Shown piece by piece: positions 8,644 to 16,738 of a stretch of 64,000 bases of DNA. Origin of the DNA: RGIG8124 sp045130665 (GTDB lineage: Bacteria; Bacillota; Clostridia; Christensenellales; CAG-917). The stretch lies in NCBI GenBank assembly GCA_045130665.1, contig JBGUQC010000001.1:62001-126000 (forward strand). The letters are read 5' to 3'. The notes under the pieces are model-generated. The model ran no database searches and had not been told where the DNA came from. It worked only from the letters and a program-made list of their open reading frames with translations. The number at the start of each line of letters is the position of its first letter. The first letter of the stretch is position 1. The translations under genes and the position numbers were made by a program.

Positions 8644-10018
8644 TTTTAACAACATGATGTCTGACTTTATTGGAGATCAAGGTATCACAGTAAAAGAATT
8701 AGACGCAATGAAAGAACAAGCAAAGGCTGCCAACGAATTCTTCCAATCCAATAGAGGAGATGGAATGATGGGTTGGGCAGATTTACCATACAACCAAGAT
8801 GCAGTTGTTGCAGACATTTTAGATTATGCAAAATCTGTTAAAGACAAAATTGAGTACTTCGTTGTTTTAGGTATTGGTGGAAGTGCATTAGGTCCAGCTG
8901 CTGTATTCACAGCACTTTGTCATTTCAGACACAATGACTTACCAAAAGACAAACAAAAGATTAAGTTCTTAGTTGAAGACAACGTAGACCCAGAGAGAAT
9001 GCTTGCACTCTTAGATGTTATTGAACCAGAAAAGACATTATTCAATGTCATCACAAAATCCGGTGCAACATCTGAAACAATGAGTCAATACTTAATTATC
9101 TCAGATCTTCTTAAAAAGAAGATTGGTGCAAAGTGGAATGAGCACATTGTTGCAACAACATCATCTGCTAAGGGTAATTTAATTAAGCTTGCAAAAGAGA
9201 ACAACTTCAAGACATTCTACATTCCAGATGGAGTAGGCGGAAGATTTAGTGAACTTTGTCCAGTTGGATTACTTCCAGCAGCTATCATGGGAATTGATAT
9301 CAAAGCAATGCTTGAAGGTGCTGCAGCAATGGATAAAGCATGTAAAGATGCAGACATTTACAAGAATCCAGCTTTAATGGCAGCAGTTTTACAATTCATT
9401 GCAATGGGTAAGGGCAAGAACATCTCAGTCATGATGCCATATGCAGATTCATTAAAGTACATTGCAGACTGGTATTGCCAACTCTGGGGTGAATCCTTAG
9501 GTAAAGCCAAAGACAACAATGGTAAGCTTATCAATGCAGGACAAACACCTGTTAAATCTTTAGGTGTAACAGACCAACACTCACAAGTTCAATTATACAC
9601 AGAAGGTCCTTATGACAAGGTCATAACTTTAATTGGTGTAGAAAAATACAGAGGAGATGTTGTTATCCCACAAGGTGCAGAAGCATTCCCAGATGTTAAC
9701 TTCTTATGTGGACATACAATGGGCGAATTAATCAATACAGAAAGAGTTGCAACAGAGTATGCATTAACAAGAAGCAAGCATATGAACAACACAATTCTTT
9801 TAGATGAAGTTAATGCAAACACAATTGGACAATTACTCATGTTATTCCAAATTGAAACAGCATACGAAGGATACCTCCTCAACATAGATGCATTCAACCA
9901 ACCAGGTGTTGAAGAAGGAAAGAATGCAACATACGCTTTATTCAACAGAAAAGGCTATGAAGCAAAGAGAGAAGAATTACAAAACGCACCAAAGAAGAAC
10001 GCAAAATATATAATCTAA
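8627..10018 (+). CDS. pgi: Glucose-6-phosphate isomerase
   Basis: A 463-residue enzyme interconverting glucose-6-phosphate and fructose-6-phosphate. Visible signatures are GIGGSALGPAAV, the phosphate-binding TKSGATSETM, GGRFSELCPVG and GVTDQHSQVQLYTEGPYDKV with the catalytic His. Length fits the Bacillota form (about 450) rather than the 550-residue proteobacterial form. The start at 8627 has GGAGG 6 bases upstream and lies inside the end of the TIM-barrel gene. The HD-domain gene follows after 3 bp. Confidence 0.93.
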   Translation: MLLKFDFNNMMSDFIGDQGITVKELDAMKEQAKAANEFFQSNRGDGMMGWADLPYNQDAVVADILDYAKSVKDKIEYFVVLGIGGSALGPAAVFTALCHFRHNDLPKDKQKIKFLVEDNVDPERMLALLDVIEPEKTLFNVITKSGATSETMSQYLIISDLLKKKIGAKWNEHIVATTSSAKGNLIKLAKENNFKTFYIPDGVGGRFSELCPVGLLPAAIMGIDIKAMLEGAAAMDKACKDADIYKNPALMAAVLQFIAMGKGKNISVMMPYADSLKYIADWYCQLWGESLGKAKDNNGKLINAGQTPVKSLGVTDQHSQVQLYTEGPYDKVITLIGVEKYRGDVVIPQGAEAFPDVNFLCGHTMGELINTERVATEYALTRSKHMNNTILLDEVNANTIGQLLMLFQIETAYEGYLLNIDAFNQPGVEEGKNATYALFNRKGYEAKREELQNAPKKNAKYII

Positions 10019-10021
10019 GAT

Positions 10022-10600
10022 ATGGAAAATTTTTACGTTTTATTAAACCGCATGAAGGTCATTGAAAGATGGTCTTTAATGCGCAGAACATCACAAGAAA
10101 ATGTTATGGAGCATGCAGCCCAAGTTGCAATCTTGGGCCAAGCTCTTGCTCTAATAAAAAACAAGAAGTTTGGTGGAAATGTCAATGTAGATAAAGTTGC
10201 AGCACTTGCTCTTTATCATGACGCTCCTGAAGTTGTTTCTGGTGACTTACCAACACCTATCAAGTACTTCAACACAGACATGGTTGATGCATACGCAGAG
10301 ATAGAAAAGAGCATTCTAACCCAGTTTAATGACTTAGCACCATCCTTCGCAAAGGATGAATACAAGGAGTACTTAATGCCAGATACAAACTCTGAAGAGT
10401 ACATTTTGATGAAGCTTGCAGATAAACTATCTGCAATGATTAAGTGTATTGAAGAAAGAGTTTTAGGTAATCATGAATTTGACGTTTCTTACCAAAGACT
10501 AACAAACTCATTAAATGAGTTAAAACCAAAGCATCCAGAACTTGAATATTTCATGGACAATTACCTTGCTGGATTTGGTGAACCAAGTGACATGATTTAG
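10022..10600 (+). CDS. HD-domain 5'-deoxynucleotidase-like protein (YfbR family)
   Basis: A 192-residue HD-domain hydrolase. The metal ligands are His31 in VMEHAAQVA, His66-Asp67 in LYHDAPE and a later Asp in KLADKLSAMI. The opening MKVIERWSLMRR, followed by the HD motif and SGDLPTPIKYF, matches YfbR, which dephosphorylates deoxynucleoside 5'-monophosphates. Activity of this copy is inferred. It sits 3 bp after pgi and 1 bp before the ABC-type ATPase gene. Confidence 0.8.
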   Translation: MENFYVLLNRMKVIERWSLMRRTSQENVMEHAAQVAILGQALALIKNKKFGGNVNVDKVAALALYHDAPEVVSGDLPTPIKYFNTDMVDAYAEIEKSILTQFNDLAPSFAKDEYKEYLMPDTNSEEYILMKLADKLSAMIKCIEERVLGNHEFDVSYQRLTNSLNELKPKHPELEYFMDNYLAGFGEPSDMI

Positions 10601-10601
10601 T

Positions 10602-11546
10602 ATGATTGAATTTAAAGCTTTTGCCGTCCAATACCTATATGGAAAAAGACTCTTTGGAGCCTTTGATTTCACCTTGCAAGATGGTGAGATTTTAGCCATT
10701 GTTGGAGATAGTGGATCTGGTAAGACTTCTTTTGTTAAAGGTATGTCTGGAGTACAAGCTAGAGAGGGCGAAGTTTTAAAGGATAAAAAGCCTTTTGTAC
10801 CTAAGTGTGATGACACAGTTTTCTTATTCGACGATGGTGCACTTTTCAAGCTCAGAAGTGTGGAATATAACATAGGATACCCACTTAGAATACGGAAAGT
10901 TGCCAAATCTGAGATAAAGAGAAAGGTTGAAGAAGTAGCCGACAAATTTGGCATTTATGATATCTTACACAAGAAGATATCACAGATTACACCAAAAGAG
11001 AGAAGGCTTGTTTCAATAGCTAGATTATACATTAGAGATGCAAAATACATTATCATAGATAACTTCTCAAACTGGACTGGAAATGAAAGTGAGAGAAAAG
11101 ATTTATGGAATCTATTCAGAAAGACGCTACAAGAGCTCAAGAGAAAGCATAAGAGCATTATTTATACAACTACTCATCCAGACGAGTTGATGGGCATAGC
11201 GGACAAAATAATAGTTCTTCATGATGGAGAAATAAAACAAGTAGGACAATTTAGAGAAATTCTTGCATCCCCAACCTCCATATGGGCAGCGCAAGCAATT
11301 GATCCTTTCTACAAGTTCATTAAAGTAAGGCTTGAGGAAAAGGAAGACAAACTTGTTATAACATCTGAGTTGCTTTCTGTGGGCTCAATAGATGCGGAAA
11401 GCATGAGAGACAAGATAATATCCACAGATTACATCAATAGTGATGTATACATTGGATATAGTGGAAAAATAGAACAAATCCACACACTAGATGGTGTTAC
11501 CATCTATGATGCAACAAACGAGAACAGTATTTTAGGAAAAGAGTAA
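10602..11546 (+). CDS. Degenerate ABC-type ATPase without a permease partner
   Basis: A 314-residue protein with an ABC ATPase fold in its first ~240 residues. Walker A is intact (GDSGSGKT, 35-42) and a switch histidine is present (TTTHPDE, His192). The signature LSGGQ is replaced by QITPKE (128-133), and the Walker B run YIIIDNFSN (149-157) has Asn154 where the catalytic Glu is expected. The last ~75 residues form an extra domain resembling the regulatory TOBE-type tail of sugar-import ATPases. No permease or binding protein lies nearby. It overlaps ruvC by 1 bp. It may bind ATP with little hydrolysis, perhaps in a regulatory or DNA-linked role, but function is unknown. Confidence 0.7.
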   Translation: MIEFKAFAVQYLYGKRLFGAFDFTLQDGEILAIVGDSGSGKTSFVKGMSGVQAREGEVLKDKKPFVPKCDDTVFLFDDGALFKLRSVEYNIGYPLRIRKVAKSEIKRKVEEVADKFGIYDILHKKISQITPKERRLVSIARLYIRDAKYIIIDNFSNWTGNESERKDLWNLFRKTLQELKRKHKSIIYTTTHPDELMGIADKIIVLHDGEIKQVGQFREILASPTSIWAAQAIDPFYKFIKVRLEEKEDKLVITSELLSVGSIDAESMRDKIISTDYINSDVYIGYSGKIEQIHTLDGVTIYDATNENSILGKE

Positions 11547-12043
11547 TGGTTATTTTAGGTATAGACCCAGGATTAGCCACTATGGGCTATGGTGTCCTTG
11601 AAACCAAGGGCAGAGACTTTGTATGTCTAGATTATGGTGTTGTATTAACACCAAAGGAAGACACATTGCCTCAAAGATTAGCAAAGGTGGAGCAAGGGGT
11701 TAAAGACTTAATAGAAACATATAAGCCAGATGAGATAGCCATTGAAGAATTATTTTTCACAAAGAATATAACAAACGGTATTGCAGTTGCCGAGGCAAGA
11801 GGAGTTATTTTACTCACTTGTCTAAAGACAATTGGAGATAACGTGTACGAATATACGCCAAATCAGATTAAGCAAGCAGTTACTGGATATGGTGGAGCAA
11901 AGAAACCTCAAATGCAGGCTATGGTGAAGATGTATTTAGGTTTAAAGAACATCCCAAGACCAGACGATGCTGCAGATGCTTTGGCAATAGCATTAACACA
12001 TGGGATGACATCTCATGGAACAGACAACTTTAAGATTAGGTAG
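11546..12043 (+). CDS. ruvC: Holliday junction endonuclease RuvC
   Basis: A 165-residue RNase H-fold endonuclease that nicks Holliday junctions symmetrically during recombination. The four acidic catalytic residues are recognisable: Asp7 in GIDPGLA, Glu67 or Glu68 in AIEELFF, and Asp141/Asp144 in DDAADALAIAL. Length is typical. The ATG overlaps the stop of the upstream ATPase gene by 1 bp. ruvA follows after 7 bp, giving the standard ruvC-ruvA-ruvB order. Confidence 0.95.
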   Translation: MVILGIDPGLATMGYGVLETKGRDFVCLDYGVVLTPKEDTLPQRLAKVEQGVKDLIETYKPDEIAIEELFFTKNITNGIAVAEARGVILLTCLKTIGDNVYEYTPNQIKQAVTGYGGAKKPQMQAMVKMYLGLKNIPRPDDAADALAIALTHGMTSHGTDNFKIR

Positions 12044-12050
12044 GTAGAAG

Positions 12051-12632
12051 ATGATTTCATTTGTAAGCGGAATAGTAGATTATGTTGGTGAGAACTACAT
12101 TGTCGTAGATGTAAATGGTATAGGATACCAAGTCTATGCTTCAGCAACAGCACTTGCAGAGTGTGGTGGTGCAGGCTCCAAAATTAGACTTTGTACATAT
12201 ATGTACATCAGAGAAGACGAGGTTAGTTTATATGGCTTTAGCAGAGAAGAAGAAAGAAAGCTTTTCTTAAGACTCATTTCAATTGCTGGTGTAGGTCCAA
12301 AGATGGGTATGGCAATCCTTGCAGGATTGGATTTAAAGACATTGTTAGTAGCTATAACCACATCTGATATCAAGACATTAGCCAAGATTAAAGGTTTAGG
12401 AAAGAAAACCGCAGAAATCATTTGTGCAAGCTTAAAGGAAGAACTTGCAAAAGACTTTGCTGGTGGAAACTTACCAGACAGTATTTCTCCAGAAATGTCA
12501 GATGCAGTATTTGCACTATCTTCATTAGGTATCTCACAAACAGATGCAGTTGCTGCAGTTCAAGATGCACAACGTTATGTACAAGGTGTTGAAAACATCA
12601 TCGCTTACGTTTTAAGAAATTACAAGAAATAG
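12051..12632 (+). CDS. ruvA: Holliday junction DNA helicase subunit RuvA
   Basis: A 193-residue protein with an N-terminal OB domain (MISFVSGIVDYVGENYIVVD, then YTYMYIREDEVSLYGF-like strands), two helix-hairpin-helix motifs (ISIAGVGPKMGMAIL and LAKIKGLGKKTAEII) and a C-terminal RuvB-binding domain (SDAVFALSSLGISQTDAV). RuvA tetramers bind the four-way junction and load RuvB. It is 7 bp after ruvC and 9 bp before ruvB. Confidence 0.95.
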   Translation: MISFVSGIVDYVGENYIVVDVNGIGYQVYASATALAECGGAGSKIRLCTYMYIREDEVSLYGFSREEERKLFLRLISIAGVGPKMGMAILAGLDLKTLLVAITTSDIKTLAKIKGLGKKTAEIICASLKEELAKDFAGGNLPDSISPEMSDAVFALSSLGISQTDAVAAVQDAQRYVQGVENIIAYVLRNYKK

Positions 12633-12641
12633 GAAATAGAT

Positions 12642-13757
12642 ATGGGAACATTTCAAAGTCAAATGAAAGATAATGACAGAGAGACTCAGAAAAAGAAGCG
12701 CTCTTTAGAAGTTGAAGATAAGAGAATCATATCTTCATCCAGGTTAGATGATGACGAAGCAGACAAATCTCTAAGACCTAAAACCATGCAGGATTACATA
12801 GGTCAAGCCAAGATTAAAAAGAACTTGGCTGTCTATATTACTGCTGCAAGAAACAGAGGAGAACCATTAGATCACGTTTTATTATATGGCCCTCCAGGTT
12901 TAGGTAAAACAACGCTTGCACACGTTATTGCAAACGAACTTGGTGCACAAATCAAAGTTACATCTGGACCAGCTATTGAAAAAGGTGCAGATTTAGCTGC
13001 AATCTTAACAAACCTTGAAGATGGAGACATTCTTTTCATTGATGAAATTCACAGACTAAATAGAAACATTGAAGAAGTTTTATATCCAGCAATGGAAGAC
13101 TTCACATTAGATTTAGTTAATGGTACTGGTGCAATGGCAAGAAGCATTAGAATTCCACTCAAGCACTTTACCTTAATTGGTGCAACAACTAAAGCAGGCA
13201 ATCTATCTTCTCCATTGAGAGATAGATTCGGTGTAGTTTTAAGATTAGAACCATATGCTGTTGAAGACATCACAAAGATCGTAACACGTTCATCTGGAAT
13301 CTTAGGAATAGACATAGATGCAGATGCTTCAAAAGAGGTTGCAAAGCGTAGTAGAGGCACACCTAGAGTTGCAAACAGATTATTAAGAAGAGTTAGAGAC
13401 TTTGCTGAGTATGAAGGAGAAAATAGAATCTCACTCAAACTTGCAGATGAGTCTTTAAAATTCATGGATATAGACTCACTTGGATTAGACGTTACGGACA
13501 AGAATGTAATTGAAACTATCATTGAAAAATTTGATGGTGGTCCAGTTGGATTAGACACATTAGCAGCAGCAACTGGAGAAGAAGCAACAACAATCGAAGA
13601 TGTTGTTGAACCATTCTTAATTCAACTTGGATTCTTACAACGTACACCAAGAGGAAGAGTATGTACAGACAGAGCCTACAAGCACTTAGGCAAGAGTTAC
13701 AAAGGATACAATGGTGAGGACTTATTCACACCTATAGATAAGAAAGACGAAGACTAA
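12642..13757 (+). CDS. ruvB: Holliday junction branch-migration ATPase RuvB
   Basis: A 371-residue AAA+ motor that drives branch migration with RuvA. Walker A is GPPGLGKT (83-90), Walker B is LFIDEIHRL, sensor 1 is in LIGATTKAG, and the arginine finger region is SPLRDRFGV. The C-terminal winged helix ends with LQRTPRGRV. The N-terminus is about 20-25 residues longer than usual and rich in Lys, Asp and Ser. Its stop overlaps the queA start by 1 bp. Confidence 0.95.
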   Translation: MGTFQSQMKDNDRETQKKKRSLEVEDKRIISSSRLDDDEADKSLRPKTMQDYIGQAKIKKNLAVYITAARNRGEPLDHVLLYGPPGLGKTTLAHVIANELGAQIKVTSGPAIEKGADLAAILTNLEDGDILFIDEIHRLNRNIEEVLYPAMEDFTLDLVNGTGAMARSIRIPLKHFTLIGATTKAGNLSSPLRDRFGVVLRLEPYAVEDITKIVTRSSGILGIDIDADASKEVAKRSRGTPRVANRLLRRVRDFAEYEGENRISLKLADESLKFMDIDSLGLDVTDKNVIETIIEKFDGGPVGLDTLAAATGEEATTIEDVVEPFLIQLGFLQRTPRGRVCTDRAYKHLGKSYKGYNGEDLFTPIDKKDED

Positions 13758-14788
13758 TGAAAACGTCCGATTTTTATTATGATTTACCAGAAGAGCTTAT
13801 AGCTCAAACACCAATAGAACCTAGAGATCACTCTAGGCTTTTGGTTTATAATAAAGAGCAAGATTTAATTGAGCATAAGCACTTTTATGACCTTCCAAAC
13901 TACCTCAAAAAGGGAGATGTTTTGGTTGTTAATAATACTCGTGTTATACCAGCCAGAATCTTTGGAAAGATAGAAGGAAGAGATGCAAATTTTGAGATTT
14001 TGCTTCTCAAAAGAATAGATTATACACACTGGGAAACCATAATGAAACCAGCAAGAAAAGCACGTCTTGGATCCATCATAAAAATCTCAGATGAGCTGTC
14101 TGCAAAAGTGGTTGGATTAGGAGAATATGGCGGTAGAACCATAGAATTTTCATTTTCTGGCGTTTTTGAAGACATTTTAGACAAGGTTGGAAACATGCCA
14201 CTTCCACCATACATTCACGAGAAATTAAAAGACAAAGAAAGGTACCAAACAGTGTACTCCAAAATAAATGGTTCTGCAGCTGCACCAACAGCCGGATTAC
14301 ACTTTACTCCAGAGCTTTTACAGAAACTAAAAGACATGGGTGTAATCATTACTAATGTTTTACTTCACATTGGTCTTGGAACGTTTAGACCAGTTAAGGC
14401 AGAGAATATTGAAGACCACGAGATGCATTCAGAGTATTATGTCATGACAAAAGAAACTGCAGACATAATAAATGCTGCAAAAAAAGAAGGAAGGAGAGTT
14501 ATTTGTGTTGGTACTACATCTGTTAGAGTACTTGAGACAGTTGCAGATGAAAATGGCTTTGTGAAAGAAGAGATTGGAAACACACAGATTTTCATATACC
14601 CAGGGTACAAATATAAGGCAGTAGATGGACTCATTACGAACTTCCATTTACCAGAAAGTACCTTAATAATGCTAGTATCAGCATTGGTGGGTAGAGAAAA
14701 GACACTTGAAATATACAATGAAGCAGTTAAGGAAAGATACAGGTTCTTCAGTTTTGGAGATGCTTGTTTCTTTAACATGAGAGGATAA
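13757..14788 (+). CDS. queA: S-adenosylmethionine:tRNA ribosyltransferase-isomerase
   Basis: A 343-residue QueA, which transfers the ribose part of SAM to 7-aminomethyl-7-deazaguanine in tRNA to make epoxyqueuosine. Family signatures are the N-terminal FYYDLPEELIAQTPIEPRD, VVNNTRVIPARIFG, GSAAAPTAGLHFT and GTFRPV with the later TTSVRVLE. Length is typical. It is followed after 1 bp by tgt, the enzyme that acts just before it in the queuosine pathway. Confidence 0.95.
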   Translation: MKTSDFYYDLPEELIAQTPIEPRDHSRLLVYNKEQDLIEHKHFYDLPNYLKKGDVLVVNNTRVIPARIFGKIEGRDANFEILLLKRIDYTHWETIMKPARKARLGSIIKISDELSAKVVGLGEYGGRTIEFSFSGVFEDILDKVGNMPLPPYIHEKLKDKERYQTVYSKINGSAAAPTAGLHFTPELLQKLKDMGVIITNVLLHIGLGTFRPVKAENIEDHEMHSEYYVMTKETADIINAAKKEGRRVICVGTTSVRVLETVADENGFVKEEIGNTQIFIYPGYKYKAVDGLITNFHLPESTLIMLVSALVGREKTLEIYNEAVKERYRFFSFGDACFFNMRG

Positions 14789-14789
14789 C

Positions 14790-15899
14790 ATGTTTAAATA
14801 CGAAGTTATACATGAGGATAAAAATTGTGGAGCAAGAGTAGGAATTATCCACACAGATCATGGAGACATACATACTCCTGTCTTTATGCCAGTTGGTACA
14901 AAAGCCACAGTCAAGGGCTTATCTCCAGAAGAGGTTAAGGCAACTGGTGCCGAAATTATTTTATCCAACACATACCATCTATATTTAAGACCAGGTCATG
15001 AACTAGTTGCAAAAGCTGGCGGTCTACACAAATTTATGAATTGGGACAGACCAATTTTAACAGATAGTGGTGGTTTCCAAGTCTTCTCACTATCTTCCTT
15101 AAGGAAGATAACTGACGATGGAATGGAGTTTAATTCATTCATAGATGGTAGCAAGCATTTCTTCTCACCAGAAAAGTCTATGGAAGTACAAAAAGCATTA
15201 GGTAGTGATATTGTAATGGCTTTTGATGAATGTACAGAACCAGGTATTTCTGAGAAAAAAGCAAGAGAGGCAATGGAGAGAACCATTAAATGGTTAGATA
15301 GATGTTCCAAGTATGAACTTCAACCACACCAAAACTTATTCCCAATTGTTCAAGGCAACATTTACAAGAACTTGAGATTGGAAAGTTTAGAAAGAACACT
15401 CCCATATGTAAAGAGTGGTATTGCAATTGGTGGATTATCTGTTGGAGAAAAACCTGAGCAAATGTATGAAATGCTAGAAACAATGCAACCATATTATCCA
15501 AAGAATGCACCACGTTATTTAATGGGTGTAGGTACAGCAGACTACATTGTAAATGGTGTAGCACTCGGAATTGATATGTTTGACTGTGTATTACCAACAA
15601 GAATTGCAAGAAATGGAACAGCAATGGTTAATGAAGGTTTCTTAACTATAAGAAATGCACCATTTAAAGAGGACTTCACACCGGTTGATCCAACTTGTGA
15701 TTGTTATTGCTGTAAGAATTACACAAGAGCATATGTTAGACACTTAATCAACACAGACGAAATTATGGGTGGAAGATTATTATCTATCCACAACATCCGT
15801 TTCTTACAACGTCTAACTGCAAAAATCAGGGAAGCAATCATGGAGGATAAGTACCTCGAATTCAGAGATAACTTCATGAAAAACTATACATTAGGCTAA
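14790..15899 (+). CDS. tgt: tRNA-guanine transglycosylase
   Basis: A 369-residue enzyme that exchanges guanine-34 for preQ1 in tRNAs with GUN anticodons. Visible are the nucleophile/substrate loop DSGGFQVFSL, IVQGN, GGLSVGE, the second catalytic Asp region IDMFDCVLPTR and the zinc site CDCYCCKNYTRAYVRHL. Length is typical. It is the last gene of the long galU-to-tgt run; a 147 bp gap with a promoter follows. Confidence 0.95.
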   Translation: MFKYEVIHEDKNCGARVGIIHTDHGDIHTPVFMPVGTKATVKGLSPEEVKATGAEIILSNTYHLYLRPGHELVAKAGGLHKFMNWDRPILTDSGGFQVFSLSSLRKITDDGMEFNSFIDGSKHFFSPEKSMEVQKALGSDIVMAFDECTEPGISEKKAREAMERTIKWLDRCSKYELQPHQNLFPIVQGNIYKNLRLESLERTLPYVKSGIAIGGLSVGEKPEQMYEMLETMQPYYPKNAPRYLMGVGTADYIVNGVALGIDMFDCVLPTRIARNGTAMVNEGFLTIRNAPFKEDFTPVDPTCDCYCCKNYTRAYVRHLINTDEIMGGRLLSIHNIRFLQRLTAKIREAIMEDKYLEFRDNFMKNYTLG

Positions 15900-15974
15900 C
15901 ATTTTTTAATTGTTTTTTAAGAAATTGAGCCTATATTACTAAATAATATAACATAGAAAAATAGATTATTCTTG

Positions 15975-16002
15975 TTGATTTTATTTTTGCTATGTGTATA
16001 AT
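15975..16002 (+). promoter_or_regulatory. Promoter of yajC
   Basis: TTGATT (15975-15980), a 16 bp spacer and TATAAT (15997-16002) precede yajC by 44 bp. Consensus match only. Confidence 0.55.
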
Positions 16003-16046
16003 AGAGAATATAAAAATTAGGAAAACCCCTATAAGGAGAAATTAAA

Positions 16047-16478
16047 ATGACAGGCATTTTAGGTTTAGCAACACAATATTGGATGTATATCGCTATTGGT
16101 GCAGTTTTAGTAGTTATGATTGTTTTAACAATCATCCCACAAAAGAAACGCCAAAAAGAACAAAAAGCTATGATGGATTCTATCACAGTTGGAACAAAGA
16201 TCATGACAATCGGCAGAATGGTTGGTAAGATCACACAAGTTAACGCAGACAACACATTAATCGTTAACGTTGGAACAGAAAACAGCCCAACATACATTGT
16301 TATTGATAGACAAGCAGTTGGTCTCGTATTAGAAGCAGTTCCAGTTGCAGCTCCAGCTCCAGTTGAAGAAGCACCAGCAGCAGAAGAAGCTCCAGTTGAA
16401 GAAGTTGCAGAAGAGCCAGCAGAGGAAGTTGTAGAAGTTGCAGAAGAAGCAGCTGAAGACAAAAAAGACGCTGAATAA
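16047..16478 (+). CDS. yajC: Preprotein translocase accessory subunit YajC
   Basis: A 143-residue YajC. It has one N-terminal membrane helix (about residues 8-33), then IPQKKRQKEQKAMMDSITVGTK-type sequence, where basic residues mark the cytosolic side, and the conserved ITVGTKIMTIGRMVGKI strand region. YajC associates with SecDF in protein export. From about residue 95 on it carries a tail made almost only of Ala, Pro, Val and Glu in near-repeats (APVEEAP, EEVAEEP), longer than usual. It is in the same orientation as secDF, with the SCIFF genes between them. Confidence 0.88.
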   Translation: MTGILGLATQYWMYIAIGAVLVVMIVLTIIPQKKRQKEQKAMMDSITVGTKIMTIGRMVGKITQVNADNTLIVNVGTENSPTYIVIDRQAVGLVLEAVPVAAPAPVEEAPAAEEAPVEEVAEEPAEEVVEVAEEAAEDKKDAE

Positions 16479-16501
16479 TTTTAATAAATTAAACTATAAA
16501 T

Positions 16502-16540
16502 ATGCACTTGGGATTTATTCCTTGTGCATGTTTTGTGTTT
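16502..16540 (+). terminator. Terminator-like hairpin between yajC and the SCIFF gene
   Basis: ATGCAC (16502-16507) pairs with GTGCAT (16524-16529) across a 2x2 mismatch and an inner GGGA/TTCC stem, followed by a T-rich run (TTTTGTGTTTT). It overlaps the space just before the SCIFF ribosome site, so it may be a partial terminator or attenuator. Confidence 0.5.
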
Positions 16541-16553
16541 TATGAGGTGAATT

Positions 16554-16724
16554 ATGAAACATGTAAAGACAGTTGCAAGCAAATGTATGAACAAAGATGG
16601 AAAGATCGGATGTGGTGAATGCCAATCTTCTTGCCAAAGTGCATGTAAAACAAGTTGTACAGTAGGAAATCAATCCTGCAAACAACGCGAAGAAAAAGTT
16701 AACAAACCAGCTAAGAAAGACTAA
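16554..16724 (+). CDS. scfA: SCIFF peptide precursor (six-cysteine ranthipeptide)
   Basis: A 56-residue peptide read directly from the sequence: ATG at 16554 with GAGGTG 5 bases upstream, TAA at 16722-16724. It carries Cys at 20, 23, 27, 31, 35 and 42 in the spacing CGECQSSC, ACKTSC, GNQSC, the six-cysteines-in-forty-five pattern of SCIFF peptides. An extra Cys lies at position 11 in the leader. In this family the radical SAM enzyme ScfB installs thioether crosslinks between Cys and Thr or other residues; the mature peptide is thought to signal or regulate in Clostridia. The maturase follows 14 bp downstream. Confidence 0.93.
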   Translation: MKHVKTVASKCMNKDGKIGCGECQSSCQSACKTSCTVGNQSCKQREEKVNKPAKKD

Positions 16725-16738
16725 TTTAAGTTTTACTT

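Noticed and set aside
14429..14778. Two antisense frames over queA
   Set aside because: queA is a full-length, well-conserved gene in the other direction; the antisense frames show no domain or ribosome site.
15892..15933. Inverted repeat TAGGCT/AGCCTA after tgt as a terminator
   Set aside because: The loop would be about 30 nt with T-runs inside it rather than after the stem, so it is not convincing.
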